DNA of 64,000 nt. Source: Nannocystis sp. Its GTDB lineage: Bacteria > Myxococcota_A > Polyangia > Nannocystales > Nannocystaceae. A program made the position numbers and the translations under genes. Under the pieces are notes generated by a model. It had not been told where the DNA came from and made no database searches. It saw only the letters and a program-made list of their open reading frames with translations. Positions 1 to 9,765 of this stretch are shown piece after piece; positions within the stretch are counted from its first letter, which is position 1; each line of letters opens with the position of its first letter. The stretch is from positions 1 through 64,000 of the forward strand of contig NZ_JADJNN010000001.1 of the NCBI RefSeq assembly GCF_016714285.1. Reading direction: 5' to 3'.

Positions 1-382
1 CGTCGGCGGGCACGTCCTCGGCGCGCAGGACGTCGTGCTTCCAGCGCAGCGACGTGGCGACGTCCATCCCATCCGGGACGCGGAAGATCGCCGGGTCGGC
101 GCCCTGCTGATCGCGCCGGTGCTCGATGAGTGCGCGGACCGCCGCGATCGCGGCGTCGCCGACCTCGCCCTCGGGTGCGATCACCGCCCAGCGCTGGGCC
201 TGGAGGTCGTTCGGGTCGCGGTCGAGGGCCTCGAGGTGGAGCGAGTCCTTGCCGGGCGGGCCGCGCTCCGGCGCCGGCACGCCGAGCAGGGCCGACTCCG
301 GCAGGCCGCTGGCGAGCACGGGGGCGCGTTCGTCCGCGTCACACAGCAGGAGGCCGAGGTCCGTGGGATCGGTGGTGGTCAT
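1..382 (-). CDS. caspase-like protein, N-terminal part (runs off edge)
   Basis: About 127 N-terminal residues are visible, read from ATG at 382 (a GTG at 385 is in frame just before it) off the left end. The translation matches the N-terminus of the caspase-like protein at 13680-15518: both share 'APVLA-GLP', then 'DPNDL-AQRW-VIAP', then a 'LI-HR--QQG' stretch and 'SLRWK'. The two are clear paralogs. The catalytic half is outside the window, so activity cannot be judged. It lies downstream of, and in the same direction as, the metallophosphoesterase and a small coupled ORF, so these three may be co-transcribed. No strong Shine-Dalgarno precedes the start. The frame is open throughout the visible part. 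Confidence 0.75.
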   Translation of the reverse strand, partial: MTTTDPTDLGLLLCDADERAPVLASGLPESALLGVPAPERGPPGKDSLHLEALDRDPNDLQAQRWAVIAPEGEVGDAAIAAVRALIEHRRDQQGADPAIFRVPDGMDVATSLRWKHDVLRAEDVPAD

Positions 383-443
383 CACGACGACGCGCACGGC
401 ACACACGCCGCACCCGGACCAGGACCGGGTGCGCCGCAGATCG

Positions 444-614
444 TTAAGCCGCGGTGGTGCGCTCGTCGTCGGCTTCACCGGGAGGCCCCGACCGCGGCAG
501 CTTCAAGCCGGCGCCGCATCGCGGGCCGCAGCGCCGCGACTTGGCGATGCGACGGCACCGGCGCCTCGTGCGTGAGCGAGGTTCCATGCAGTCAACGAAG
601 GGCAGCGCCGTCAT
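444..614 (-). CDS. small basic Cys-containing ORF, coupled to metallophosphoesterase
   Basis: A 56-residue ORF whose ATG (614-612) shares one base with the TGA of the upstream metallophosphoesterase (TGATG), which is typical of translational coupling. The product is basic in its first half (RTRRRCRRIAKSRRC) and acidic at its end (EADDERTTAA), with four cysteines. No family is recognised. High GC3 in this frame and the coupling favour a real gene, but it could also be an unrelated open stretch in GC-rich DNA. Confidence 0.35.
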   Translation of the reverse strand: MTALPFVDCMEPRSRTRRRCRRIAKSRRCGPRCGAGLKLPRSGPPGEADDERTTAA

Positions 615-1830
615 CAGGTCGCAGACACTGGCAGCCAGCACTCCCGTAGGCAGGCGAGGCCGTCCGCATGCCACTCGACGAGCGCGAGCCGGGCTCCTCC
701 GCTCCGTCGCGGCTCGAGCAGCGCGGCGGTCCATCGCCGGTGCAGCGGCTCGCCCGGGGCCCCGCCGATCCGCACGGCGCGCTGCCAGGTCGCTAGCGTG
801 GCCCGCCAGACCGCGTCCCCGCTGCCCCGCGCCGGCGGATCGACCAGCCAGGTCCACGTGCCGATGTCGACCGCGGTCAGTGCAGCCTCGCTGCGCCAGC
901 CGACGGCGCGCGAGTGGCCGACGATCACCGCGCTGGCCTGGAAGCGTCGGCCAGGCGACGCGCGGCGGCCCACTCGGCGCCGGCGAGGCGGCGCGGGCCC
1001 TCGTCCGTCAGGGCGCCGCGGTCGAGCACGTGGCGGAGCAGCCTGACGCGGGCCTGCTCGAGGATCTCGCAGTCCTCGGGGCTCATGCTGGTGACGATCG
1101 TGGGATCGAGGGCGCTGGCCAGGACCTCTCGCTCGCGCGCCGACAGGCCCGCCCGGTCGAACACCAGCGACCGCCGCAAGAGGTCGTCGAGGTCCGATTC
1201 AGGCGCATGCCCGTCGACGAGGCGAAACACGAGCTTCGCGGCGGTCGGGTTGACCGCGAGCGCGGCGACCACGGCGTCCGTGTAGCGCGGCCGGAGCAGG
1301 TCCGCGTAGCCGACGCCGTACTGTCGGCGGAGCGGGTTGAGGAGGCGGATAGCGAGCTGGCGGGTCGCCGCGTCGTCGCGGTTCTGGACATCGTGGGTGA
1401 CGATCACCCGCACGCCGCCGATCGAGAGCAGGGTCGGGCCGCGACCCGCGGCGAAGCTGATCTGCGTCGCGTTCGCGTCGCTCCGGGAGATCGCACGCAC
1501 GAGGACCGCCTGCACGTCGCGGTCGGCGAGCGCGAGGTCGTGCTCGCCGCGACGGAAGACCAGCGCGCCGCCTCGCTCGAGGACGCGGCCGAGGGCTGTG
1601 AGCAGGGCGCCGTTCGTCGGGTCCTCCGTGAACATGTGCATCACCTGTTCGTGGCTGGCCCCGAGCGGCGCGTCGTGGGCGAGGAAGTCGAAGGTGTCGC
1701 CGTTGAGCACGACGCGGGTCGGCAGCGCGGCCACGTCCGCGAGCAGCGCCTCGAAGGCGCGCGCCCCCGAGAAGATGTTCGGACACGCACCGCAACCGAG
1801 GTGCATGTCACCGATGACGAGAGTGCGCAT
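614..1830 (-). CDS. calcineurin-like metallophosphoesterase (frameshifted)
   Basis: Start ATG 1830 gives 'MRTLVIGDMHLG', the first metal-binding motif (DxH) of calcineurin-like phosphoesterases. 'VVLNGDTFDFLAH' is the GD motif, 'FRRGEHDLAL' replaces the usual GNHD motif, 'VIVTHDVQN' supplies a later His and 'VIVGHSRAVG' the final GH motif. The last motif sits in another frame, so a single-base indel lies near 930-960 and joins the two parts into a protein of about 405 residues. Because it uses GEHD rather than GNHD, activity could be altered. Substrate unknown. Divergently arranged with the FHA/sigma54 gene at 1922, sharing a gap of about 90 bases; downstream comes a coupled small ORF and the caspase-like paralog. 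Confidence 0.8.
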
Positions 1831-1921
1831 GCTGTCCTGCAAGCAAGACCCCGCAGTCCCGTCTCCGTGAAAGTCGTATCCTCGAGTGACACGTGCGCCG
1901 GCCATGGCGCCACGTGCCGCG

Positions 1922-3504
1922 ATGAAGCCCCGGATAGTCTTCCCGGACACCACACAGCCGCCGCCCGCGTCCGGCATCGCCGCGTCGCGTCCGCCGCTGC
2001 CGGCCTTGACGATCGCCGCGCACCCGCTGCTGCGCCGGGTCGGCGAGCACTGCAGGCTCGTCGACCTCACGGAGGGTCTGTCGGTCGACCTCTCGCGGCT
2101 CGGGCCCGACTTTCGCACCTGCGACGGCCGACTCGTCGGCCCGATCGACGAGCCTCATGTCAGCCGCACGCCGCTCCGCCTGGTCCCACACGGCGGCGGC
2201 GAGGTCATGCTCGTGCCGCCGGACAGGAAGGGCGCGCCCGTGTTCGTCGATGGCGCCCCGCTGCGTGCCCCGCACGCCTGCGGGCAGGAGGCGCTGCGCC
2301 GCGGCGTCGTCATCGAGCTGTCCGGGGCGCGTCGTCGTCCTGCTCCACACCGCCGCGGCCATCGACGAGACGCTGCCGAAGTACGGCCTCGTCGGCGAGA
2401 GCGCCGCGATCCACAAGGTCCGCGTCGAGATCCTGCGGGCCGCTGCGCTGGCGAGCGCTGTGCTGATCCGCGGCGAGTCCGGCACCGGTAAGGAACTGGT
2501 CGCCCGGGCGATCCATGCCGCCTCTCCGCGGGCGGCCCGGCCGTATGTCGCGCTCAACATGGCGGCGCTCAACCCCATACCGCGGTCGCCGAGCTGTTCG
2601 GGCACGCCCGCGGGGCGTTCACGGTGCGGTCCAGGAGCGCGAGGGCTACTTCCGCGAGGCCGACGGCGGCACGCTCTTCCTCGACGAGATCGGCGAGGCG
2701 CCGATCGAGGTCCAGGTCATGCTGCTGCGGGCGCTCGAGACCGGCGAGGTCCAGCCGGTCGGCGGTCGACCGGGCCGGCGGGTCGACGTCCGGCTGCTCG
2801 CGGCCACCGACGCCAACCTCGAGAGGGCCGTCCTGCAGGGCGACTTCCGCGTGTCGCTGCTCCACCGACTCGGCGCCTACGAGCTCCGCGTGCCGCCGCT
2901 GCGCGAGCGTCGCGACGACATCCCTCGCCTGTTGGTCCACTTCCTCGAGCACGAGTTGCACCGCGCGGGCCAGGCGTCTCGCCTCGTCGAGCTCGGCGCC
3001 GACACCTCGGTGTGGCTGCCGACGCGGTTGATGGCGGCGCTGCTGCACCACGACTGGCCCGGCAACGTGCGCCAGCTCAGCAACACGGCGCGGCGCATGG
3101 TCGGGATGCTGCTCACCGGCCAGCCACTGAGCGAGCTCGCGGCGCAATTGAGTACGGATGACGGGCCCGTGGCGAGTGCGGCGTCAGCAGCTGTCTCGGA
3201 GCAATCCCAGGGTCGAGCCAGCCACCCGGCGAACGACCTCTCGGAAGACGCCTTGCTTGCGGCGATGGAGGCGCACGGCTGGCAGATCAGCGCGACCGCC
3301 CGCGCCCTCGGCGTGTCGCGCAAGGTGCTCTACGCCCGCATCGCCCAGAGCGAGCACGTCCACAAGGCGCGGGACCTGGCCCCCGAGGCGCTGGCCGCCG
3401 CGCTCGCGCGTGAGGGCGGCGACCTCGGCAGGGTCGCGGGCGCGTTGCAGGTGTCGGTGCGGGCGCTGCAGCTGCGTCTCCGCGAGCTCAAGCTGAGGCC
3501 GTGA
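1922..3504 (+). CDS. FHA-domain sigma-54-dependent activator (three frameshifts)
   Basis: An FHA-like N-terminus (roughly residues 30-145, with 'HVSRTPLRLV' and 'VFVDGAPL') precedes an AAA+ sigma54-interaction domain: Walker A 'GESGTGKE', Walker B 'GGTLFLDEIGE', arginine-rich 'RVPPLRERRDDIPRL' and 'DWPGNVRQL'. Two Fis-type helix-turn-helix motifs close the protein ('ISATARALGVSRKVLYARI' and 'LGRVAGALQVSVRALQLRL'). FHA-type activators are normally controlled by phosphothreonine binding, so the Ser/Thr kinase at 4282 is a plausible partner (inference). Frameshifts occur near 2320, 2582 and 2629; the last falls inside the GAFTGA loop that contacts sigma54. Restoring one base gives a perfect motif, so sequence error is the simplest explanation. 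In-frame ATG 1904 and GTG 1886 are alternative starts. Confidence 0.85.
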
Positions 3505-3512
3505 CGTCGACC

Positions 3513-4078
3513 TCAGGTGAAGCGGCTCAGCCGCGATCGCAGGTGACGGCGGGCTTGCTGGATCCGCTGACGCGCGTTGACCGGCGAGATCTTGAACTGC
3601 TGGCAGACGTCCGGGTACGGCACCTCGTCGATGATCCGCATGCAGAAGACCGAGTGCAGCCACGCGGGCAGGCTGGCCACGGCATCGTCGAGAGCGCCGC
3701 GGAGCTCGTGGCTGTATACCGCCCGGTCGGGGCCCGTGGCGGGCAGGCGAGCGTGGGCTCGTCCTCCTCGTCCCCACCCGGAAACGCGGTGAGCCGATCC
3801 TGCGCCTCGCGGATGTCGGCGCACAGGTTCTGCAGCAGCCGCAGCATCCACGGGCGGAAGCTCTCGATCTTGCCCGGGTGGCGGCGGTGGTAGTCGAGCG
3901 CGCGCAGCGTGCCGCGGCTGATCGCGTCCTCGGCGTCGTGGCGGTTCCCGCCGAGCCAGCGCGCGCACATCTTGAAGAACAGATCGCGGTGGACGAAGAA
4001 ACCGCGCCAGAACGCAGCATCACCGTCCGTACCTGACGTCGCGAGAGGATTCACGGAAGCAGGGCAGCCATCAGACAT
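3513..4078 (-). CDS. ECF-like sigma-70 family factor (frameshifted)
   Basis: Region 2 is visible as 'NRHDAEDAISRGTLRAL' followed by 'FRPWMLRLLQNLCADI'; region 4 as 'ALDDAVASLPAWL' and 'YPDVCQQFKISPVNARQRI' ending in a basic 'RRHLRSRLSRF'. The two regions are in different frames, with an indel near 3750, giving about 188 residues, a normal length for an ECF sigma factor. ATG 4078 is preferred; an in-frame start at 4186 would add a low-complexity extension. It converges on the FHA/sigma54 gene (8 bases apart) and is divergent from the kinase at 4282. No anti-sigma factor with a membrane segment is visible next to it. Confidence 0.75.
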
Positions 4079-4281
4079 CACAGCTGCCCCTGAGCAATCG
4101 CCGTACCAGACGGCGGATCGCAGGCGCAGGGCCTGGCGCTCCGTCAGACTACTCGGCCGCGGCGCGGCCACGAACCGCGTCGTCACGCCGCCGGACTGCT
4201 CCGGAGACTGTGCCGTGCCCGCCGGTACTGTTCCCTTCGTGACACCGGGACAGGTGACGAGTAATCTGCCACCATGACGCG

Positions 4282-6683
4282 ATGGCCGAACTCGCGGTGG
4301 GTCACGCTGAGACCGTGGAGGTCCCGGATCTGGCGTCTTGCCCCACCCTCGTGCCCGCGGCGCCGAACATCGCCGCCGCGCCGGACGCCCCCGCGGGTGA
4401 GCTCCTCGGCGGCGGCGCGACCCGCCTCGGCCACTACGCGCTGCTGCACGAGCTCGGCCGCGGCGGGATGAGCGTGGTGTACGCGGCGTACGACGAGAAG
4501 CTCGACCGCAAGGTCGCCATCAAGGTGCTGCACGCCCGCGGCGATCCGTGGGCCCAGCGCCGACTGCTGCGCGAGGCCCAGGCGCTCGCGCAGCTGTCAC
4601 ACTCGAACGTGGTCCAGATCTACGAGATCGGCGACCTCGACGGGCAGGCGTTCCTCGCCATGGAATTCATCGACGGGATCACGCTGCGACGCTGGTGCAG
4701 CGAGCAGCCGCGCTCGCGCGCCGAGCTCCTCGCGGTGTTCACCGCGGCGGGTCGCGGGCTGGCCGCTGCGCACGTCAAGGGTCTGATTCACCGCGACTTC
4801 AAGCCCGACAACGTGATGATCCACCGCGACGGGCGGGTGCTCGTCACTGACTTCGGCCTGGTCCGCGGCGCCGGGCCGAACGAGTCGCTTCGCATCTCGG
4901 CGTCCTCCGGGGTCCTGCAGATGGCCTCACCCAGATCGGCGCGGTGATGGGCACCCCGGGCCACATGCCCCCGAGCAGTTCGCGGGGCGAGAGACCGACG
5001 CGCGTAGCGACCAGTTCAGCTTCTGCGTGTCGCTGTGGGAGGCGCTTCACGCCGAGCGCCCGTTCATCGGCCGGGACTCGGCCGCGGTCGAGGCCGCGAT
5101 CCTCGCCGGCAGGTTCACCGTCTCGGTGCGCCGCGAGGTCCCGACCTGGCTGCGCCTCGTCCTCGTCCGCGGCCTCGCGTGCGAGCCGTGCGACCGCTGG
5201 CCGACGATGACCGCGCTGCTGGCCGCCCTCGCCCGCGATCCGGCCCCGAGGCGACGCACCGCGCTGGTGGTCGGGGGCGGCGTCCTGATCGCGCTGGCGG
5301 TCGGCGGCGGCGTCCTGCTCGAACGCGGCCGTGTGCACGACGCGGCGGTCGCCGGCTGCGAGGCCACCGGCGCGGCGATCGAGGCCGACTGGGACGACGG
5401 CGTCGCCGCCACGCTCGAGCGTCGCTTCCTCGCCACCGGCCGCAGCCACGCCGCGGCCGACTGGTCGCACACCCGCCCGTGGATGGACGGCTACGCCCGC
5501 GAGTGGTCGGCGCTCGCGCTTCGCGTGTGCATGGAGGCTCGCGTCGAAGGCAGCCGCGACGCGGCCGTCTACACGTCGATCGCCGCGTGCCTCGACGAGG
5601 GCCGGGCCGTGTTCGCCGGCCTGCTCGACGCTTGGAACTTGGTCGACGAGCGGACCCTGCCGATGGCGTCGACGGCCGCCGCCGGGCTGCCGCGGCCTTC
5701 GCTGTGCCTCGACGACGTGGTGCTCGCCCGCCAGGCGCGCGTGCCAGCGGAGCTGCGCGCCCGGGTCGCCGACGTGCAGCTGCGCCTCGGCGGGGTCGTC
5801 TCGCGGCGCCTCGCGGGCGCGCCGAGGAGGCGCGCTGGCCCAGGCGCTGGCGCTGCTGGTGGATGCGCAGGCGATCGGGTGGCTGCCGACGATCGCACAG
5901 GTTCGCCTTGAGATCGGTTTCCGGACAGGCCGAGCGCGGCGACTACGCGCTGGCCCGCGCGACGCTCGAGCAGTCGTACATCGACGCGACAACCGCCGGC
6001 GACGAGCTCGGGATGCTGGGCGCGGCCGCCAAGCTGAGCCACCTGTTCGGCCAGGCGCTCGGCCGACCCGAGGAGGGCCACGTCTGGGGCAGGATCGGCG
6101 TCGCCCTGATCACCCGCCTCGACATGCACGGGACGGTGCGCGAGGCCTCGCTGCTCAACTCGATCGGGTCCATCCACCTCAAGCAGGCCGCCTACCCGCA
6201 GGCCCTCGACCACTACCGCCGCGCGCTCGCCATCTATGAGCCCGCGCTCGGCGAGGACGACCCCCACGATCGCCGACCACGCTCAACAACATCGCCACCG
6301 TGCTGCGCAACCAGGGCGATCACGCGGCGGCGCTGGAGCCGTACCAGCGGGCGCTGCTCATCCGCGAGGCCGCGCAGGGGCCCGAGCACCCGGCGCTCGG
6401 GTACCACCTGCACGGGCTCGGACTGTCACACCTCGCGCTCGGGGACCTCGCCGCCGCGCGCGTCGAGCTCGAGCGGGCCGTCGCGCTGCGCGAGCGGACC
6501 GGCGAACCCGCCAAGCTGGCGGGCAGCCAGTTCGGGCTGGCGAAGGTGCTGTGGGCCGACGGCGAGCGCGCCCGGGCGCTCGAGCTTGCCATGGTCGCCC
6601 GCGACAGATTTCGCGGCGCCGGGCCCGGCAGCGCGAACGACCTCGCGCGGGTCGAGGCGTGGCTGCAGCAGCACGCTCCCTGA
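4282..6683 (+). CDS. Ser/Thr protein kinase with membrane segment and TPR repeats (frameshifted)
   Basis: Hanks-type kinase with the Gly-rich loop 'LGRGGMSVVYAAYD', Lys of 'VAIKVL', catalytic 'HRDFKPDNVM' and 'VTDFGLVRG'. The activation segment 'GTPGHMPPEQF' is broken by loss of one C in a run of C (near 4972), with another shift near 4930. After the kinase lobe comes a single membrane helix (about 5264-5330, 'ALVVGGGVLIALAVGGGVLL'), then a long periplasmic TPR region (5900-6680, e.g. 'AAALEPYQRALLIREAA'). Further indels near 5830 and 6265. Total about 800 residues, the standard myxobacterial kinase-TM-TPR layout. It presumably couples a sensed signal to phosphorylation of cytoplasmic partners such as the FHA protein at 1922; this pairing is inference. 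Confidence 0.87.
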
Positions 6684-6833
6684 CCGCGACGTCCGGCTCG
6701 GCAAGGCGGCTCCGTCCAGTCCGCAGCGCCGCCGTGGATGACGATCTCGACAACGGCCGGGCGCTCCCGAACGTGATCGCCACGGTCTGACTTAACGCAG
6801 CGGCGCTCCGGGGGTCCAGTCCACAGAGGCGCC

Positions 6834-7733
6834 GTGAGACACACTGCCATCGGATCGAAGCGGCGCGGAGGAGGAGCGATGCTCCTCGCGCTGCTCCTCG
6901 GGGTCGCCCGGCCAACGGCGGCCAGCCCCGCGACCGACATGGACGCCGCGAGCGTGACCCTCGCCGAGGCCGAGCGCCGGCTCGCCGACGGCGACACGGA
7001 CGGAGCGATCGCCCGCTTCGAGGCCGCGCTCGCGCAGATCCCCGTGGACCCCGGCTATGCACCCGCGCGCGCCGAGGTGCTGCTCACCATCGTCGACGCC
7101 CACGAGGCGGGCTTCGCCCGCGACGGCGACCTCGAGCGCCTGCGCCGCGCCAAGGGCCTGCTCGACCGCTACCTCGGGCCGCTCGAGCTGCTCGACGAGC
7201 AGGGCCGGGCCGCCGCCGAGGAGCGGCGGGTCCTCGTGATCAACGCGATCATCACCGTCGAGGAGAAGATGCGGGCCGAGGATGCGGCCCGGGCCGCCAC
7301 AGCCCGGCGCGAGCGCGCCGCCAGAGCGCGCCGCCAGAGCCGGGCGTTCACCACCTCCGGCGCGGTGCTGACGGGCTTCGGCGTCGCCGGGGTCGCGCTC
7401 ATGGGCGCAGGGCTCGGGCTCGGGCGGGCCGCCGACGGCGGGATCGCGGCGCTCAAGGCGAACAAGCTGGCGGAGGGCGACGACTGGAGCCTCCCGTGCC
7501 TCGACGATGCATGCCGCGAGTCCAGGCGAGGCGAGCTGGACCCGCTGCTCGCTCGGGGTAACGCGGGCAACGCTCTGGTGATCGCCGGTGCGGTGACCGG
7601 CGGGACGATGCTGGTGACCGGCGCGGTCCTGCTGGCGCTCGGCCGCAAGAAGCAGCGAGAGGCGAGGCAAGTGGAGCTGGTGCCGACCGCGTCGCGGACC
7701 GGCTTCGGCCTGACGCTCCTGGGCCGGTTCTAG
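6834..7733 (+). CDS. exported TPR-like protein with two C-terminal membrane helices
   Basis: 299 residues. A signal-type N-terminus ('MLLALLLGVARPTAAS') is followed by a helical repeat-like region (about 35-130), a basic Ala/Arg linker, and two hydrophobic segments (about 180-205 and 247-270) flanking a short loop with two Cys. GTG 6834 has an AGAGG six bases upstream and gives a positively charged n-region; ATG 6879 has an even stronger GGAGGAGGAG just upstream, so the true start is open. No named family recognised; this arrangement is common next to Ser/Thr kinases in myxobacteria. It ends 9 bases before the CHAT gene and is probably in its transcript. Confidence 0.7.
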   Translation: MRHTAIGSKRRGGGAMLLALLLGVARPTAASPATDMDAASVTLAEAERRLADGDTDGAIARFEAALAQIPVDPGYAPARAEVLLTIVDAHEAGFARDGDLERLRRAKGLLDRYLGPLELLDEQGRAAAEERRVLVINAIITVEEKMRAEDAARAATARRERAARARRQSRAFTTSGAVLTGFGVAGVALMGAGLGLGRAADGGIAALKANKLAEGDDWSLPCLDDACRESRRGELDPLLARGNAGNALVIAGAVTGGTMLVTGAVLLALGRKKQREARQVELVPTASRTGFGLTLLGRF

Positions 7734-7742
7734 CGAGGAATT

Positions 7743-9765
7743 GTGAACGACATGCTGTGGATGGAACTCGAGATACGCACGCAAGGCGACGCGGTCCGCG
7801 TGTCGGCCCGCGGCTGCCGCGGCGAGCGGGCCCGCGAGCAGGAGCTCGGCGGCGGGTTCACAGCGGCGAAGCTGATGTCGTTTCGCGTCAACGTCGGCAA
7901 CGCGATCGCCCGCGTCCAGTCGCTCGAGGATGAGGCGCTCGCGCAGGCGCAGGGCCTGCACGAGGCGCTGTTCGCCGGCGAGATCCGCGACCTCTACGTC
8001 CGCCTCGCCGGGGTCGCGGCCGACCAGAAGCAGCGCCTGCTCGTGCGCCTGATGATCGAGGACGCGAACCTGCAGGCGGTCCCGTGGGAGGCGATGTGCC
8101 GCCCGCAGTCGAGCCACGGCTTCCTCGCCGGCGCCGCCGACGTTCTGCTTGCCCGCGGCGTCAACTCGGTCGACCCGTGGCAGCCACGCGAGCTGCGGCG
8201 CTCGCTCGTCGTCCTGCCGGTCCTGGCGATCCCCGACCGCGCGGCCCTCGAGGGCCTCGGAGGCGGTGCTCGCGGAGCACGTCGCGTCGGGCGCAGTCAC
8301 GCTGCTGGCGGCGATCGCCGGCGACGCGGCGCGCAACCCGGTGCTGTTCGAGCGCCTGCGATCGGGGCCGAGCCCGCACGTGCTGCATTTCCTCGGCCAT
8401 GGCGGCTTCGACGCCCAGCGCAACCCGGTCATCCGCCTCGCCGACGACGCCGACGGCGAGAAGACCTTGCTGCCGATCGAGGTGTTCGCCGAGGAGCTGC
8501 GCGCGTGCTTCGACACCCTGCGGATCGTGTACCTGCAGGCATGTTCGGGCGCGCGGCCCGGGGTGTTCGCCAGCGCGGCCGAGCTGCTCGCGCGCTCGGG
8601 CGTCGACGCGGTCGTGGCTCACCTGTGGCCTGTCCGCGCCGAGGTCGCCCGCGCCGCGGCCCAGGACTTCTACACCCACCTGATCGGCGCGCGCGTCGGC
8701 GGCGGCGACGTCGGCGCGAGCATGCAGGCGTCGCGGCGCACGCTGCTGGCGAGCAGCGCCGACGGCTTCTCGCCGGTGTTGTATCTGCGCGGCCCGGACG
8801 CGCGGCTCTTCGACCTCGAGGAGCGCCGCCTGAAGCCGCCGAAGGTCAGCGCCCGCGGCTCGCGGGCGACGGGGGAGCTGCCCGCGGCCCTGCGCACGCT
8901 GCTGCAGGGGCCGTTCTCGCTGATCCTCGGAGAGGCCTGGGACGACGAGGCCACGGTCGAGATCCGCGCGCGGCTGCGCGAGGCCCTGCTCGAGGCGCTC
9001 AAGATCAACGAGCCGGCCGAGGCCCACACGCCGCTGTTCTCGCTGGCCCAGCGCTACGCGCTGCAGGGCGGGCGGCTGAAGCTCGACCGCCTGTTTCAGA
9101 AGATCCTGCTCGCGGTCCACAGCCGCCACGACGCCCCGGCGATCATCGACGCCCTCGCCCCGCACCTGCGGCCCGGCGTGCACACGACGCTGCTGTGGCT
9201 GCCCTTGCTCGAGCACGCGATCGCCCGCCACCACCCAGGCAAACCGCTCTACGTGATCCAGCCCGGACCGCCGGGACACGAGGACCGCCGCCTGATCATG
9301 GTGCGGACCACGGGCAGCGACGACTGGGAGGAGGTCGAGTCGCTGCCGCGCCTCAAGCTCGAGGAGGCCTTCGTGGTCCTGCGGCTGTACGGCGGCTACT
9401 CGCCGGAGTCGCAGCCGATGCTGATGAGCCCCCAGCTGACCGAGGACGACCACATCCAGGGTCTGTTCGAGCTGCGCTACATCGTGCCACCCGAGTGGGA
9501 GAACATGATCATGGGCTGGCTGCGCACGCGGCCGGTGCTGTGCGTCGGCGTGTCGGCGCTCGACTGGCGCCACCGCATGCTGCTGCGCTGGCTCTTCGAC
9601 CAGCGGCCGCCGCCGGTCGGCAGTCTCGCCGTGCTGGCGGACGGCCAGAGCGAGGACGAGATCTGGGAGAAGCGCGGCGCAGGCCTGCCGGGGACCGGGC
9701 ACTTCGCCGTCGTCCACGAGCCGGCCGAGGCGCTGGTCGCGGCGCTGCGAGGAGACCGGCCATGA
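7743..9765 (+). CDS. CHAT-domain protease fused to SIR2-like domain (frameshifted)
   Basis: About 674 residues. The N-terminal part (to about 130) is the ligand/effector-side region ending in 'LQAVPWEAM', a hallmark just before CHAT domains. CHAT caspase-fold dyad: His in 'LHFLGHGGF' (about residue 219) and Cys in 'VYLQACSGAR' (about 266), with 'VDAVVAHLWPV' after it. The C-terminal half (about 8900-9600) resembles SIR2-like/TIR-associated domains: 'PFSLILGEAWD' at its start and 'LCVGVSALDWRHRMLLRWL' near the end. One indel near 8255. The stop overlaps the ATG of the STAND gene (ATGA), so the two proteins are made together. Expected role: a protease unleashed by the STAND partner. Whether the SIR2-like part still binds NAD is not decidable here. 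Confidence 0.82.

Noticed and set aside
454..2466. 670-codon plus-strand open frame
   Set aside because: Runs antisense through the metallophosphoesterase and then out of frame through the FHA domain; no motif of its own.
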